From Mycobacterium seoulense (GTDB lineage Bacteria; Actinomycetota; Actinomycetes; Mycobacteriales; Mycobacteriaceae): a stretch of DNA of 64,000 nt. Within the stretch, counting starts at the first letter, position 1. Each line of letters starts with the position of its first letter. The position numbers and the translations under genes were made by a program. Of the stretch, positions 29,265 to 36,466 are shown one piece after another. The notes under the pieces were generated by a model. It did not search any database, was not told the DNA's origin, and saw nothing but the letters and a program-made list of their open reading frames with translations. Where the stretch lies: positions 5,084,001 to 5,148,000 of the forward strand of contig NZ_AP022582.1 of assembly GCF_010731595.1 (NCBI RefSeq). Direction: 5' to 3'.

Positions 29265-29358
29265 TGCGGTGCAACGATAGACCCCCGCACCGACATCGGG
29301 CCGCGGCAGGCGACGAAAGTCCCTCCACCCGTCGGCTCCGCTGTGCCAGGCTGAAACC

Positions 29359-30192
29359 ATGGCCGGAGTCGCGGATGCCATCGGGTGGGCGAGTAGGCAG
29401 ATCGCGGACCGGGTGCCCCAGGCGGACCTGGATCAGCGCGACCCGGACTTCATCCGGGATCAGCTGCCCGCCACCTGGTTGGTGGCGTCGCTGTATTTCC
29501 GCGCCGACGTCCGCGGACTCGACCGCATCCCCCCGCACGGACCGGTGCTGCTGGTCGGCAACCACAGCGGCGGCAACGTCCCGCCCGACACCTTCGTCTT
29601 CACCCTGGCGTTCTGCTCGTACTTCGGTGTGGAGCGTCCGTTCTATCAGCTCGCGCACAACCTGGTCACCCTCTATCCGCCGCTACGCTGGCTGCGCAAG
29701 TTCGGCACCGTGGCGGCCAGTCCCGAAAACGCCCGGCTCGCTTTGGAATCCGGTGCCGCCGTGCTGGTGTATCCGGGTGGCGATTACGAGGTCTTCCGCC
29801 CGTCCTGGCAGCGGCACGTCGTCGACTTCGGCGGCCGCAAGGGGTTCGTGCGGCTCGCGCGGGAGACCGGGGTGCCGATCGTGCCGGTGGCCGCCGTCGG
29901 CGGCCAGGAGACCGCGTTGTTCCTCGGCCGCGCGCAGTGGCTGGCCAAACTGCTGCTGGTCGACAAGGTGGTCCGGCTCAAGAGCGTGCCCATCTCGCTG
30001 GCGCTGCCGTGGGGCCTGAACATCAGCGACCTGCTGGGGCACATCCCGCTGCCCGCCAAGATCGTCGTCGAAGTGCAGGAGCCGGTCGCGGTGGGCGACG
30101 ACGACCAGGCGGTGTACGACGAGGTGATCGCCAGCCTGCAGGCCGGTGTCGATCGGCTTGCCGCCCAGCGCCGCTTCCCGGTGCTCGGCTGA
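29359..30192 (+). CDS. lysophospholipid acyltransferase (PlsC-like) family protein
   Basis: A 277-residue membrane-associated acyltransferase. The block I analogue is VGNHSGGNVPPDTFVF, block III is GAAVLVYPGGDYEVFRPSW (a substrate-binding Pro-Gly-Gly version) and block IV is VPIVPVAAVGGQE. The catalytic His is kept, but the Asp sits eight residues after it, not five as in the canonical HX4D box. This places it in the divergent mycobacterial subgroup (Rv0502-like, as I recall). It probably transfers an acyl group to a lysophospholipid or other alcohol at the inner membrane. Its stop overlaps the next start (TGATG), so the two genes are coupled. Confidence 0.8.
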   Translation: MAGVADAIGWASRQIADRVPQADLDQRDPDFIRDQLPATWLVASLYFRADVRGLDRIPPHGPVLLVGNHSGGNVPPDTFVFTLAFCSYFGVERPFYQLAHNLVTLYPPLRWLRKFGTVAASPENARLALESGAAVLVYPGGDYEVFRPSWQRHVVDFGGRKGFVRLARETGVPIVPVAAVGGQETALFLGRAQWLAKLLLVDKVVRLKSVPISLALPWGLNISDLLGHIPLPAKIVVEVQEPVAVGDDDQAVYDEVIASLQAGVDRLAAQRRFPVLG

Positions 30193-30626
30193 TGCGCGTC
30201 GAACGACGGATCGTCGTCAACGCGGATCGCGGCACGGTGTGGACGGTGCTCAGCGACCCGGATCGCTACCCGTCGTTCCTCCCGCACCTGGAGCGCTGGG
30301 AGACGCTGACGGAGGGCCCGGCGCGGGTGGGCGCCCGCTACACCGTGTTGTGGAAGATCGGCTCGATCCCGGTGGGCGGCATCGCCGAAGTCGTGGAGTT
30401 CGACACGGCGCGGGATCTGGCCTGGATCAACATCACCGGTGTGACGCAGCGCGGCCGGTTCCGGTTGCGCGACGCCGGCCCCGGCCGGACCCGCGTGACG
30501 TTCCGGCTCGCCTACAGCTCCGAGGGCGGCCTGCTGGGCCTGATCGCCGACCACGTGGCGACCTTCTGGGTCGGCCGCTCACTCGAGGAGAGCCTGAAAA
30601 ACCTTGCCCGCCTTGTGGAGTCGTGA
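30192..30626 (+). CDS. SRPBCC (START-like) family protein
   Basis: A 144-residue protein with the helix-grip pattern: RVERRIVVNADRGTVWTVLSDPDRYPSFLPHLERWETLT, then a run of beta strands (GGIAEVVEFDTARDLAWINITGV, RVTFRLAYSSEGG) and a long C-terminal helix (GRSLEESLKNLARLVES). Such proteins hold hydrophobic ligands such as lipids or polyketides, or act as cyclases. The start codon shares a base with the stop of the acyltransferase, so the protein probably binds or presents that enzyme's lipid substrate (inference). The gene ends 24 bases before the convergent methyltransferase stop. Confidence 0.8.
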   Translation: MRVERRIVVNADRGTVWTVLSDPDRYPSFLPHLERWETLTEGPARVGARYTVLWKIGSIPVGGIAEVVEFDTARDLAWINITGVTQRGRFRLRDAGPGRTRVTFRLAYSSEGGLLGLIADHVATFWVGRSLEESLKNLARLVES

Positions 30627-30649
30627 CCCACGCCGGGTATGCGGCCCGG

Positions 30650-31516
30650 CTACTTGGCCAGCGTGAACTGGTTGATGTCGATGTAGCCGTCGCGGAATGC
30701 GTTGGCGCACCCGGTCAGGTATCTCATGTATCGCTGGTAGACCTCTTCGGACTGGATCGCGACCGCCTCGCTGTGGTGCGCTTCGAGCGCCGCGGCCCAA
30801 AGGTCGAGCGTCCGGGCGTAGTGCAGCTGCAGCGACTGCCTGCGGGTCAGGTTGAAGCCCATCTTCGACGCGTGGAACTCCACCATCTCGATCGGCGGCA
30901 GCTGGCCGCCGGGGAAGATCTCGCGGGCGATGAAGTCGTTGAAGCTGGTCTGCTCTTCGGTCATCGGCAAGCCGCGTTCGACGATCTGCTCCGGGGTCAG
31001 CATGGTGATCGTGTGCAGCAACATCACCCCGTCGTCGGGCAGGACGCGGTAGGCCATCTGGAAGAAATCGTCGTAGCGGTCGTAGCCGAAGTGCTCGAAC
31101 GCGCCGATGGAGACGATCCGGTCGACGGGCTCGTCGAATTGCTCCCAGCCCTGCAGCAACACCCGCCTGCTATGCGGGGTGGTCATCGCGTCGAACATCT
31201 TCTGCACGTGCGCGGCCTGGTGCTTGGACAACGTCAGCCCGATGACGTCCACGTCGTACTTCTCGAGCGCGCGGCGCATGGTGCCGCCCCAACCGCAGCC
31301 GACGTCCAGCAGCGTCATCCCGGGCCGCAGGCCGAGCTTTCCGAGCGCCAGGTCCATCTTGCGCAGCTGCGCCTCCTCGAGCGGGATGTCCCGCATGCGG
31401 TCGAAGTAGGCGCAGCTGTAGGTCATGGTGGGGTCGAGGAAGAGCCGGAAGAAGTCGTCGGACAGGTCATAGTGCGCCTGGACGTCCTCGAAATGCGGCG
31501 TCAGGTTCTCGGTCAT
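30650..31516 (-). CDS. mycolic acid cyclopropane synthase, MmaA2/CmaA1-like
   Basis: A 288-residue SAM-dependent methyltransferase of the mycolate-modifying family. [37 protein letters not shown] (SAM site), [22 protein letters not shown] and LTRRQSLQLHYARTLDLWA look closest to MmaA2 and PcaA/CmaA1 as I remember them. It would add a methylene bridge across a meromycolate double bond. The ATG at 31516 gives the family N-terminus; the frame upstream is not homologous. It lies 13.6 kb away from the mmaA4-A3-A1 cluster, which has no mmaA2 copy. It is divergent from the nitroreductase gene. The exact orthology (mmaA2, cmaA1 or pcaA) needs a tree. Confidence 0.88.
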   Translation of the reverse strand: MTENLTPHFEDVQAHYDLSDDFFRLFLDPTMTYSCAYFDRMRDIPLEEAQLRKMDLALGKLGLRPGMTLLDVGCGWGGTMRRALEKYDVDVIGLTLSKHQAAHVQKMFDAMTTPHSRRVLLQGWEQFDEPVDRIVSIGAFEHFGYDRYDDFFQMAYRVLPDDGVMLLHTITMLTPEQIVERGLPMTEEQTSFNDFIAREIFPGGQLPPIEMVEFHASKMGFNLTRRQSLQLHYARTLDLWAAALEAHHSEAVAIQSEEVYQRYMRYLTGCANAFRDGYIDINQFTLAK

Positions 31517-31694
31517 ACCGGCTACGCGCCTCTCTGATCCGGGGCCATTCAGCTGGTACACGAGGGGGCGGCTCAGCTGGTTCACCGTGGCTTCCCGTAA
31601 CTGCCGGAATCAAACTTCAGCGCGCATTGCGGGGAATTCCGACGACGATACCCCCGTTTACCCGGGGTCGGCTGGAAAATTAGGAGGGGCACGC

Positions 31695-32210
31695 ATGGAG
31701 GCTTGGGACGCGATCCGCGCCCGGCGCAACGTCCGGCAGTACACGCCGGACCCGGTTTCCGAAGACCACCTGAACCGCATCGCCGAGGCCGGGTGGCGCG
31801 CCCCGTCGGCGAAAAACCGGCAGCCGTGGGATTTCGTGATCGTCACCGACCGGGCGCAGCTGCAGGCGCTGTCGACCGTGTGGCAGGGCGCCGGCCACAT
31901 CGCCGCCGCGGCCGCCGCGATCGCGATCGTCGTGCCCGTGCCGCCCGACGAGCGCAGGGTGGTCACCGACAACTACGACGTCGGGCAGGCCACGATGGCG
32001 ATGATGATCGCGGCCACGGACCTGGGGATCGGGACCGGGCACTCGTCGGTGGGGGACCAGGAGAAGGCGCGGGCCATCCTCGGCGTTCCCGACGACCGGC
32101 TGGTGGCCTTCCTGCTGGGCGTCGGGTATCCCGCCGACCGTCCGCTCACCCCGATCCGCACACCGAACCGGCGGCCCTTCTCGGAGGTCGTCCATCACGG
32201 TCGTTGGTGA
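31695..32210 (+). CDS. nitroreductase-family flavoprotein
   Basis: A 171-residue FMN-dependent nitroreductase. The signature is MEAWDAIRARRNVRQYTPDPV, then GWRAPSAKNRQPWDFVIV (FMN phosphate contact), and a dimer-interface helix (VGQATMAMMIAATDLGIGTGHSSV). VAFLLGVGYPAD and RRPFSEVVHHGRW close the fold. It probably reduces quinones, nitro compounds or enones with NAD(P)H. AGGAGGGG lies seven bases before the ATG at 31695. The upstream open frame to 31587 is the divergent intergenic region. The next methyltransferase gene follows by 25 bases. Confidence 0.85.
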   Translation: MEAWDAIRARRNVRQYTPDPVSEDHLNRIAEAGWRAPSAKNRQPWDFVIVTDRAQLQALSTVWQGAGHIAAAAAAIAIVVPVPPDERRVVTDNYDVGQATMAMMIAATDLGIGTGHSSVGDQEKARAILGVPDDRLVAFLLGVGYPADRPLTPIRTPNRRPFSEVVHHGRW

Positions 32211-32235
32211 CGAAAGCGGTCGTAAGCTCGGCACC

Positions 32236-32985
32236 GTGCATGACCACCGGGGCGACTACGGAATAGACGGCTCGTTTCACACCGTATCGGCGCGTGGGCA
32301 GGCGATCGGCCTCGCCGCGCAGACCGTCGCCCTTCTCGGGTGGGCGGTGTTCGGCTGGGTGCGCGGCAAGCGGCTCACGGCGGCACTCGCGGCAACGTCA
32401 GCAGTCGGGATCGCTTCGAGCGCAGCCCTTTACGTGTACGCGACGCGGGTCGGCAAGTTCGTGGTGTGGGACCGGGTGCTGGCCGATCTTGAGCTGCGGG
32501 GCGACGAAACGGTGCTCGACCTCGGCTGCGGCCGCGGCGCGGTGTTGCTCGCCGCGGCCACGAGATTGCCGCGGGGTCGCGCGGTCGGCGTCGACCTGTG
32601 GCAGGCAGACCAGACCGACAACTCCCCGGAGGCCACCCTGGCCAACGCGGCGCTGGAAGAGGTCAGCGATCGCGTCGAGGTGCACACCGCCGACATGACA
32701 GCCCTGCCCTTGGCCGACGACAGCGTCGACGTGATCGTCAGCAACCTGGCCATCCACAACATCCCGACGCGCGCCGGCCGGCGGAAAGCTCTCGACGAAG
32801 CGGTTCGGGTGCTGCGCCCGGGCGGGCGGCTGGCCGTCGCTGACCTCTGGGACACCCGTCGGCATGCGGCGCACCTGAGGGAATTGGGTTGGCGAAACGT
32901 GCGGCGCCGCAACCTCGGATGGCGCATGTACTACGGCGGTCCGTGGTTTTCCACGCGCCTGGTCACCGCGACGAAGCCGGGGTGA
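32236..32985 (+). CDS. class I SAM-dependent methyltransferase with N-terminal membrane segments
   Basis: A 249-residue protein with a GTG start. Two hydrophobic segments (about residues 15-35 and 43-62) tether it to the membrane. A methyltransferase fold follows: VLDLGCGRGAVLLAAATRLPRG (motif I), VGVDLW (acidic motif II), DDSVDVIVSNLAIHNI (motif IV) and RVLRPGGRLAVADLWD (post-motif). The substrate is unknown and may be a membrane lipid or quinone. It is 25 bases downstream of the nitroreductase gene and is likely co-transcribed with it. Confidence 0.8.
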   Translation: MHDHRGDYGIDGSFHTVSARGQAIGLAAQTVALLGWAVFGWVRGKRLTAALAATSAVGIASSAALYVYATRVGKFVVWDRVLADLELRGDETVLDLGCGRGAVLLAAATRLPRGRAVGVDLWQADQTDNSPEATLANAALEEVSDRVEVHTADMTALPLADDSVDVIVSNLAIHNIPTRAGRRKALDEAVRVLRPGGRLAVADLWDTRRHAAHLRELGWRNVRRRNLGWRMYYGGPWFSTRLVTATKPG

Positions 32986-33000
32986 GGGGCGCCGGATTCT

Positions 33001-33043
33001 GCACGCGTGCGTCAGCGGCGAATTCGATATCGCGGGCGATATC
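33001..33043. promoter_or_regulatory. two palindromes upstream of cynS (candidate operators)
   Basis: Two inverted repeats lie between the methyltransferase and cynS: a perfect ten-base palindrome gcacgcgtgc (33001-33010), and a seven-base arm pair gatatcg (33026-33032) / cgatatc (33037-33043) with a four-base centre. They end about 65 bases before the cynS ATG, where a regulator could act. No regulator gene of the CynR (LysR) type adjoins cynS, and I cannot see a clear -10/-35 pair. Confidence 0.45.
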
Positions 33044-33106
33044 AAGTCGGGGAGCGCCCTATGGTCCCGGCAGCGGCGCGGCGCCGTGCGTGCATGCTTG
33101 GGGGCT

Positions 33107-33562
33107 ATGAACAGACACGAGATCACCGAGCAGATCGTCCTGGCTCGCCTGAGGCTGGGCCTGACCTGGCAACAGCTGGCCGACGCCATCGACAGGCCGG
33201 TGCTGTGGACCACCTCGGCGCTGCTCGGCCAGCACCCCATTCCCGCCGAGCTGGCGAGGATCCTCGTCGAGCGGCTGCACCTCGACGAGTCGGTGGTGCC
33301 CGTGCTGGCGGCGCCGCCCATGCGGGGCGGGCTGCCGACCGCCGTGCCGACCGACCCGACCATCTACCGCTTCTACGAGGCCCTGCAGGTCTACGGCGGC
33401 GCCATCAAGGAGTTGATCCACGAGCAGTTCGGCGACGGCATCATGAGCGCGATCAATTTCAGCGTCGACCTGCACAAGAAATCACACCCGTCGGGCGATC
33501 GCGTCGTGGTGACTCTGGACGGCAAATTCCTTCCCTATCAATGGGTTTCGGCGGATAGCTGA
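33107..33562 (+). CDS. cynS: cyanate hydratase (cyanase)
   Basis: A 151-residue cyanase; the E. coli enzyme is 156. The N-terminal helix-turn-helix-like domain (EQIVLARLRLGLTWQQLADAIDRPVLWTTSALLGQ) precedes the catalytic domain. The active-site triad Arg-Glu-Ser is visible in YRFYEALQVYG and GIMSAINFSV. The enzyme turns cyanate and bicarbonate into ammonia and carbon dioxide as a decamer. ATG 33107 matches the family N-terminus. The patatin gene follows 22 bases downstream. No carbonic anhydrase or cyanate transporter is alongside, unlike the classical cynTSX arrangement. Confidence 0.95.
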   Translation: MNRHEITEQIVLARLRLGLTWQQLADAIDRPVLWTTSALLGQHPIPAELARILVERLHLDESVVPVLAAPPMRGGLPTAVPTDPTIYRFYEALQVYGGAIKELIHEQFGDGIMSAINFSVDLHKKSHPSGDRVVVTLDGKFLPYQWVSADS

Positions 33563-33584
33563 ACTGACGGCCGACGCGAAACCG

Positions 33585-34574
33585 GTGGACCTGGTGCTTT
33601 CGGGCGGGGGCGTGAAGTTCATCGGCCTGGTCGGCGCGGTCACCGCCCTCATGGATGCCGGCTACTCGGCCAACCGCGTGTCGGGCGTCTCGGCGGGATC
33701 GGTGGTCGCGGCGATCTCGGCGGCCGCGTCCAGGGGCGAGCAACTGACCAGCGGTCAGCTCAGGGAGCTCGCGCTCTCGGTGCCGTTGCGCAAGTGGCGC
33801 GACGCGGGGCCGGTGCCCGTCGTCGGCTCCGCGTGGGGGCTGGTCCGGGACACGTCGATGTACCGCGGCGATTTCGCCCATGACTGGATCCGCAGCGAGC
33901 TGAGGAACCTGGGCGTGGTCACGTTCGGTGACCTGGCCCTCGCCGACGACGACCTGCCCCCGGAACGGCGCTACCAGGTCGCGGTCACCGTCGCCGACGT
34001 CACCGCGGCGCAGCTGGTGCGACTGCCATGGGATTACCGGCGGCTGTACGGCCTCGACCCCGACGAGCAGCCCGTCGCGGACGCGGTCCGCGCCTCGATG
34101 GCGATCCCGTTCTTCTACCCGCCGGTCACGCTGACCGACACCATGGGGCTCACGTCCAACCTGGTCGACGGTGGCGTGCTGTCGAATTTCCCGATCGACT
34201 CGCTGGACCGCACCGACGGCAAACCGCCGCGCTGGCCGACGTTCGGCGTCACGGTGATGCCCAAGTTGGCCGAGGGCGTGGATCAGGTGTTCCCCGCGCT
34301 GCGCCCGCTGCGCTTCCTCAAACAATCCGCCTTGCTGCAAAGCCTCTTCACCACCATGTTGGTCGGCCACGACCAGGCGCAGCTGAGCTTGCCCTGGGTC
34401 AAGTGCCGCACCATCGGGGTGGCGTCCACCGACGTGAGCGTTCTCGACTTCGGCATCCCCAGGGCACGGCTGGAGGAGCTCTGCGACCGGGGCTACGCCG
34501 CGGCGCACGACTTCTTGCAGACCTGGGATTGGCCGGCATACCTGAACCGGTTCCGACGATTCGCCACGGACTGA
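33585..34574 (+). CDS. patatin-like phospholipase
   Basis: A 329-residue patatin-fold acyl hydrolase with a GTG start. The oxyanion loop is LVLSGGGVKFIGLVGAV at residues 3-19, the nucleophile GVSAGS (Ser about residue 46) follows, and the second member of the Ser-Asp dyad is in LVDGGVLSNFP. MAIPFFYPPV is a conserved neighbour. Such enzymes release fatty acids from phospholipids or lysophospholipids. There is no signal peptide. It lies 22 bases after cynS and ends before a strong hairpin, so cynS and this gene probably form a transcription unit. Confidence 0.88.
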   Translation: MDLVLSGGGVKFIGLVGAVTALMDAGYSANRVSGVSAGSVVAAISAAASRGEQLTSGQLRELALSVPLRKWRDAGPVPVVGSAWGLVRDTSMYRGDFAHDWIRSELRNLGVVTFGDLALADDDLPPERRYQVAVTVADVTAAQLVRLPWDYRRLYGLDPDEQPVADAVRASMAIPFFYPPVTLTDTMGLTSNLVDGGVLSNFPIDSLDRTDGKPPRWPTFGVTVMPKLAEGVDQVFPALRPLRFLKQSALLQSLFTTMLVGHDQAQLSLPWVKCRTIGVASTDVSVLDFGIPRARLEELCDRGYAAAHDFLQTWDWPAYLNRFRRFATD

Positions 34575-34624
34575 AGTGACGGCGATTCGCGTGCGTGTCA
34601 CACTGGCGGCGAGGAGGCGAAGGA

Positions 34625-34657
34625 AACGCGGTGGCGGCCAGCGGCGGCCACCGCGTT
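34625..34657. terminator. bidirectional hairpin between convergent units
   Basis: A perfect 11-base inverted repeat, aacgcggtggc (34625-34635) and gccaccgcgtt (34647-34657), with an 11-base loop. It lies after the patatin stop and before the end of the minus-strand echA-side transcript. There is no long T-run, as is common for mycobacterial terminators. Confidence 0.65.
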
Positions 34658-34663
34658 CGCCGT

Positions 34664-34816
34664 TCAGCTCATCAACACCTGCGGTGACAGCTCCTTCAGC
34701 ATCGCGTTGGCCCAGCGCATCTGGCGCAACGTCTCGGGGCGGCTGCGGGCTTTCCGCAACTGGGCGCGAGGCGTTTTCGTGCGGATGCGGACGTGGTACC
34801 GGGCGCCGTTGGCCAA
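34664..34816 (-). CDS. possible small protein in frame downstream of echA stop
   Basis: After the echA TAA the same frame stays open for 60 codons to a TGA at 34664. The encoded tail is basic and then helix-like: IRTKTPRAQLRKARSRPET followed by LRQMRWANAMLKELSPQVLMS. It reads like true protein, with few rare residues and an amphipathic end, and it lies inside the transcript bounded by the hairpin at 34625-34657. The only start before the conserved-looking part is TTG at 34816, with a weak GGGACG just ahead of it. It may be a small gene, a remnant, or an extension lost from the upstream protein. I do not recognise it. Confidence 0.3.
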   Translation of the reverse strand: MANGARYHVRIRTKTPRAQLRKARSRPETLRQMRWANAMLKELSPQVLMS

Positions 34817-34846
34817 ACGTCCCGGCCAGACCGGGGACCGGGCCGT

Positions 34847-35542
34847 TTACAGGCCGAACTCGGCCTCGATGCCGTCGATCCCGGCCCGAATGGCCTTGAG
34901 GGCGTCGGCGCGGGCGCGCAACTTCGTTGCGGCGTGGGCGTGTTGGTGCAGACCGGCGAATTCGCGCGCGGCCTCCTCGGCGCGGCTCACCACCATGTCC
35001 GGCAGCACGATCTCATCGACGAAGCCGGCGGCCAGCGCGGTCTCGCCGAAGAACGTCTTGGCCAGCCCGGCGGCTTGCTGGTACGCCGATTGCGTGAGGC
35101 GCAGCTTCATGATCTCCAGGGCCGCGTACGGGATGACCATGCCGATCGCCACCTCGTTCGCCTGGATGTTGTAGGCGTGCGCGGCCACCCGGTGGTCACC
35201 GGACGACAGCAGGAACGCCCCCATCGCGATCGCGTGGCCGGTGCAGGCCATCACCACCGGCTTGGGATGGGACAACAGCCGGTAGGCCAGCTCGAAGCCG
35301 CCGCGCAGCATGTCGATCGCCGGCTGCGCCTCGCCGGAGGTGAGGATCTTCAGGTCGAATCCGCCGCTGAACACCCGCTCGTTCCCGGCGATCACCAGCG
35401 CCCCGGCGTTGTCGGCCTCGGCCCGGTCGATCGCCTCGCCCAGGGCCTGCTGCATGGTCGGGCCCAGGGCGTTGACTTTGCCATCGTCCATCCGGATGAC
35501 GGCGATGGACTCCTTGAGGGTGTAGTGGACCGGGCCGCTCAT
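34847..35542 (-). CDS. echA3: enoyl-CoA hydratase/isomerase family protein
   Basis: A 231-residue crotonase-fold protein. The oxyanion-hole segments are VFSGGFDLKIL and CTGHAIAMGAFLLSSGDHRVAA. The second contains Gly-Ala at the CoA thioester pocket, but the acidic residues of classical hydratases are not obvious. It matches Mtb EchA3 (Rv0632c) in size, in order (next to an Rv0633c-like gene) and in motifs, as I recall. It probably acts in beta-oxidation, or as an isomerase or hydrolase of CoA esters. Its ATG overlaps the stop of the upstream gene (ATGA at 35539-35542). Confidence 0.85.
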   Translation of the reverse strand: MSGPVHYTLKESIAVIRMDDGKVNALGPTMQQALGEAIDRAEADNAGALVIAGNERVFSGGFDLKILTSGEAQPAIDMLRGGFELAYRLLSHPKPVVMACTGHAIAMGAFLLSSGDHRVAAHAYNIQANEVAIGMVIPYAALEIMKLRLTQSAYQQAAGLAKTFFGETALAAGFVDEIVLPDMVVSRAEEAAREFAGLHQHAHAATKLRARADALKAIRAGIDGIEAEFGL

Positions 35543-36396
35543 TGGTTGCTAGCTCCTTGCCGCCCCGCGGGCTGGCTGTGGTGTTTGCCCAGGTCGTCCT
35601 CGGCCTCGCCCCAGCGCAGGCTGACATCGGTGGGCGCGTCCAGCTGGCGGGTGCGCCATCTGTCCTGCGTTTCCCGCACCGCGGCGTTGATTCGCTCGAT
35701 CTCGCTGCGGAACACCTCGGGACGGGTCTCCTTGCTCGCGTAGTGGAAGTAGGTCAGCAGCCCGCGCAGCAGTTCCAGCTTCTGCTTCTCCCGCTTCGCC
35801 AGGTCGTGGGTGGTCATCAGCTCGATGCGCTGGACGGGCGGCAAGGAGTCCCAGTCCAGCACGACCTGGGTCTCCAGCGGCACACGCTCGCGCTCCCAGA
35901 ACCGCCGCCCGTGCGGGTGCGCCGGCCGGTCGTAGTAGTTGATGGTGCCGGTGAAGCGGGACTCGATGCCGCTGCCGATCTCCGCGCGGTCGAGGGCCGA
36001 ATCCCACACCATGCGCCATTCCTGGCCGGGAGCCAGCACCGGCAACTCGCGGGGGAGGCGCAGTTCGGCGACGTCGGCGTAGCCGTCCGTGGCGTTCTCG
36101 TATTCGGCCACCGTCGGCGGATTCATGAACGAGAACGTGATGTCGTAGGCCGCCGTCTTCCCGAAATTCCTGACCACCAGTTCGATCACGTGCCAGTCGG
36201 CGGGGTGCGGCTCCATGAACATCGCGACCTGCGGCCGCGTCTGCTCCGCGGCCAGCCGGCGGTTGCGGGCGATCTGCCGGTTGGTGAAGATCAGCGTCAC
36301 GACGGCGAGCGCGATCGCCGCCCAGGCCGCCCACGCGATCCAGGTGCTGGACCCGACGTTCGTGATCCCGTGCCAGCCGTCCTGGACCCACCCCAT
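35539..36396 (-). CDS. membrane-anchored protein of unknown function (Rv0633c-like)
   Basis: A 285-residue protein. One N-terminal membrane helix (about residues 16-37: IAWAAWAAIALAVVTLIF) is followed by a basic stretch (NRQIARNRRLAAEQTRP). Next is an Ig-like or beta-sandwich region (HVIELVVRNFGKTAAYDITF, LPVLAPGQEWRMVWDS, FTGTINYYDR), and last a helical C-terminal part. ATG 36396 is preferred because AGGTGG lies just upstream; GTG at 36405 is possible. It corresponds by position to Mtb Rv0633c. It is coupled to echA3 by a four-base overlap. The function is unknown. Confidence 0.75.
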   Translation of the reverse strand: MGWVQDGWHGITNVGSSTWIAWAAWAAIALAVVTLIFTNRQIARNRRLAAEQTRPQVAMFMEPHPADWHVIELVVRNFGKTAAYDITFSFMNPPTVAEYENATDGYADVAELRLPRELPVLAPGQEWRMVWDSALDRAEIGSGIESRFTGTINYYDRPAHPHGRRFWERERVPLETQVVLDWDSLPPVQRIELMTTHDLAKREKQKLELLRGLLTYFHYASKETRPEVFRSEIERINAAVRETQDRWRTRQLDAPTDVSLRWGEAEDDLGKHHSQPAGRQGASNQ

Positions 36397-36466
36397 GGAA
36401 TCCACCTTCCGCTTATATCACAGGCCGGTTGCCGGTTAGCCGCGCTCGAGCGATCGCCCGCCCGCC

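Noticed and set aside
34575-34899. Arg-rich open frames on the plus strand after the patatin gene
   Set aside because: They have no ribosome site or domain, and they overlap the terminator hairpin and the echA3 3' end.
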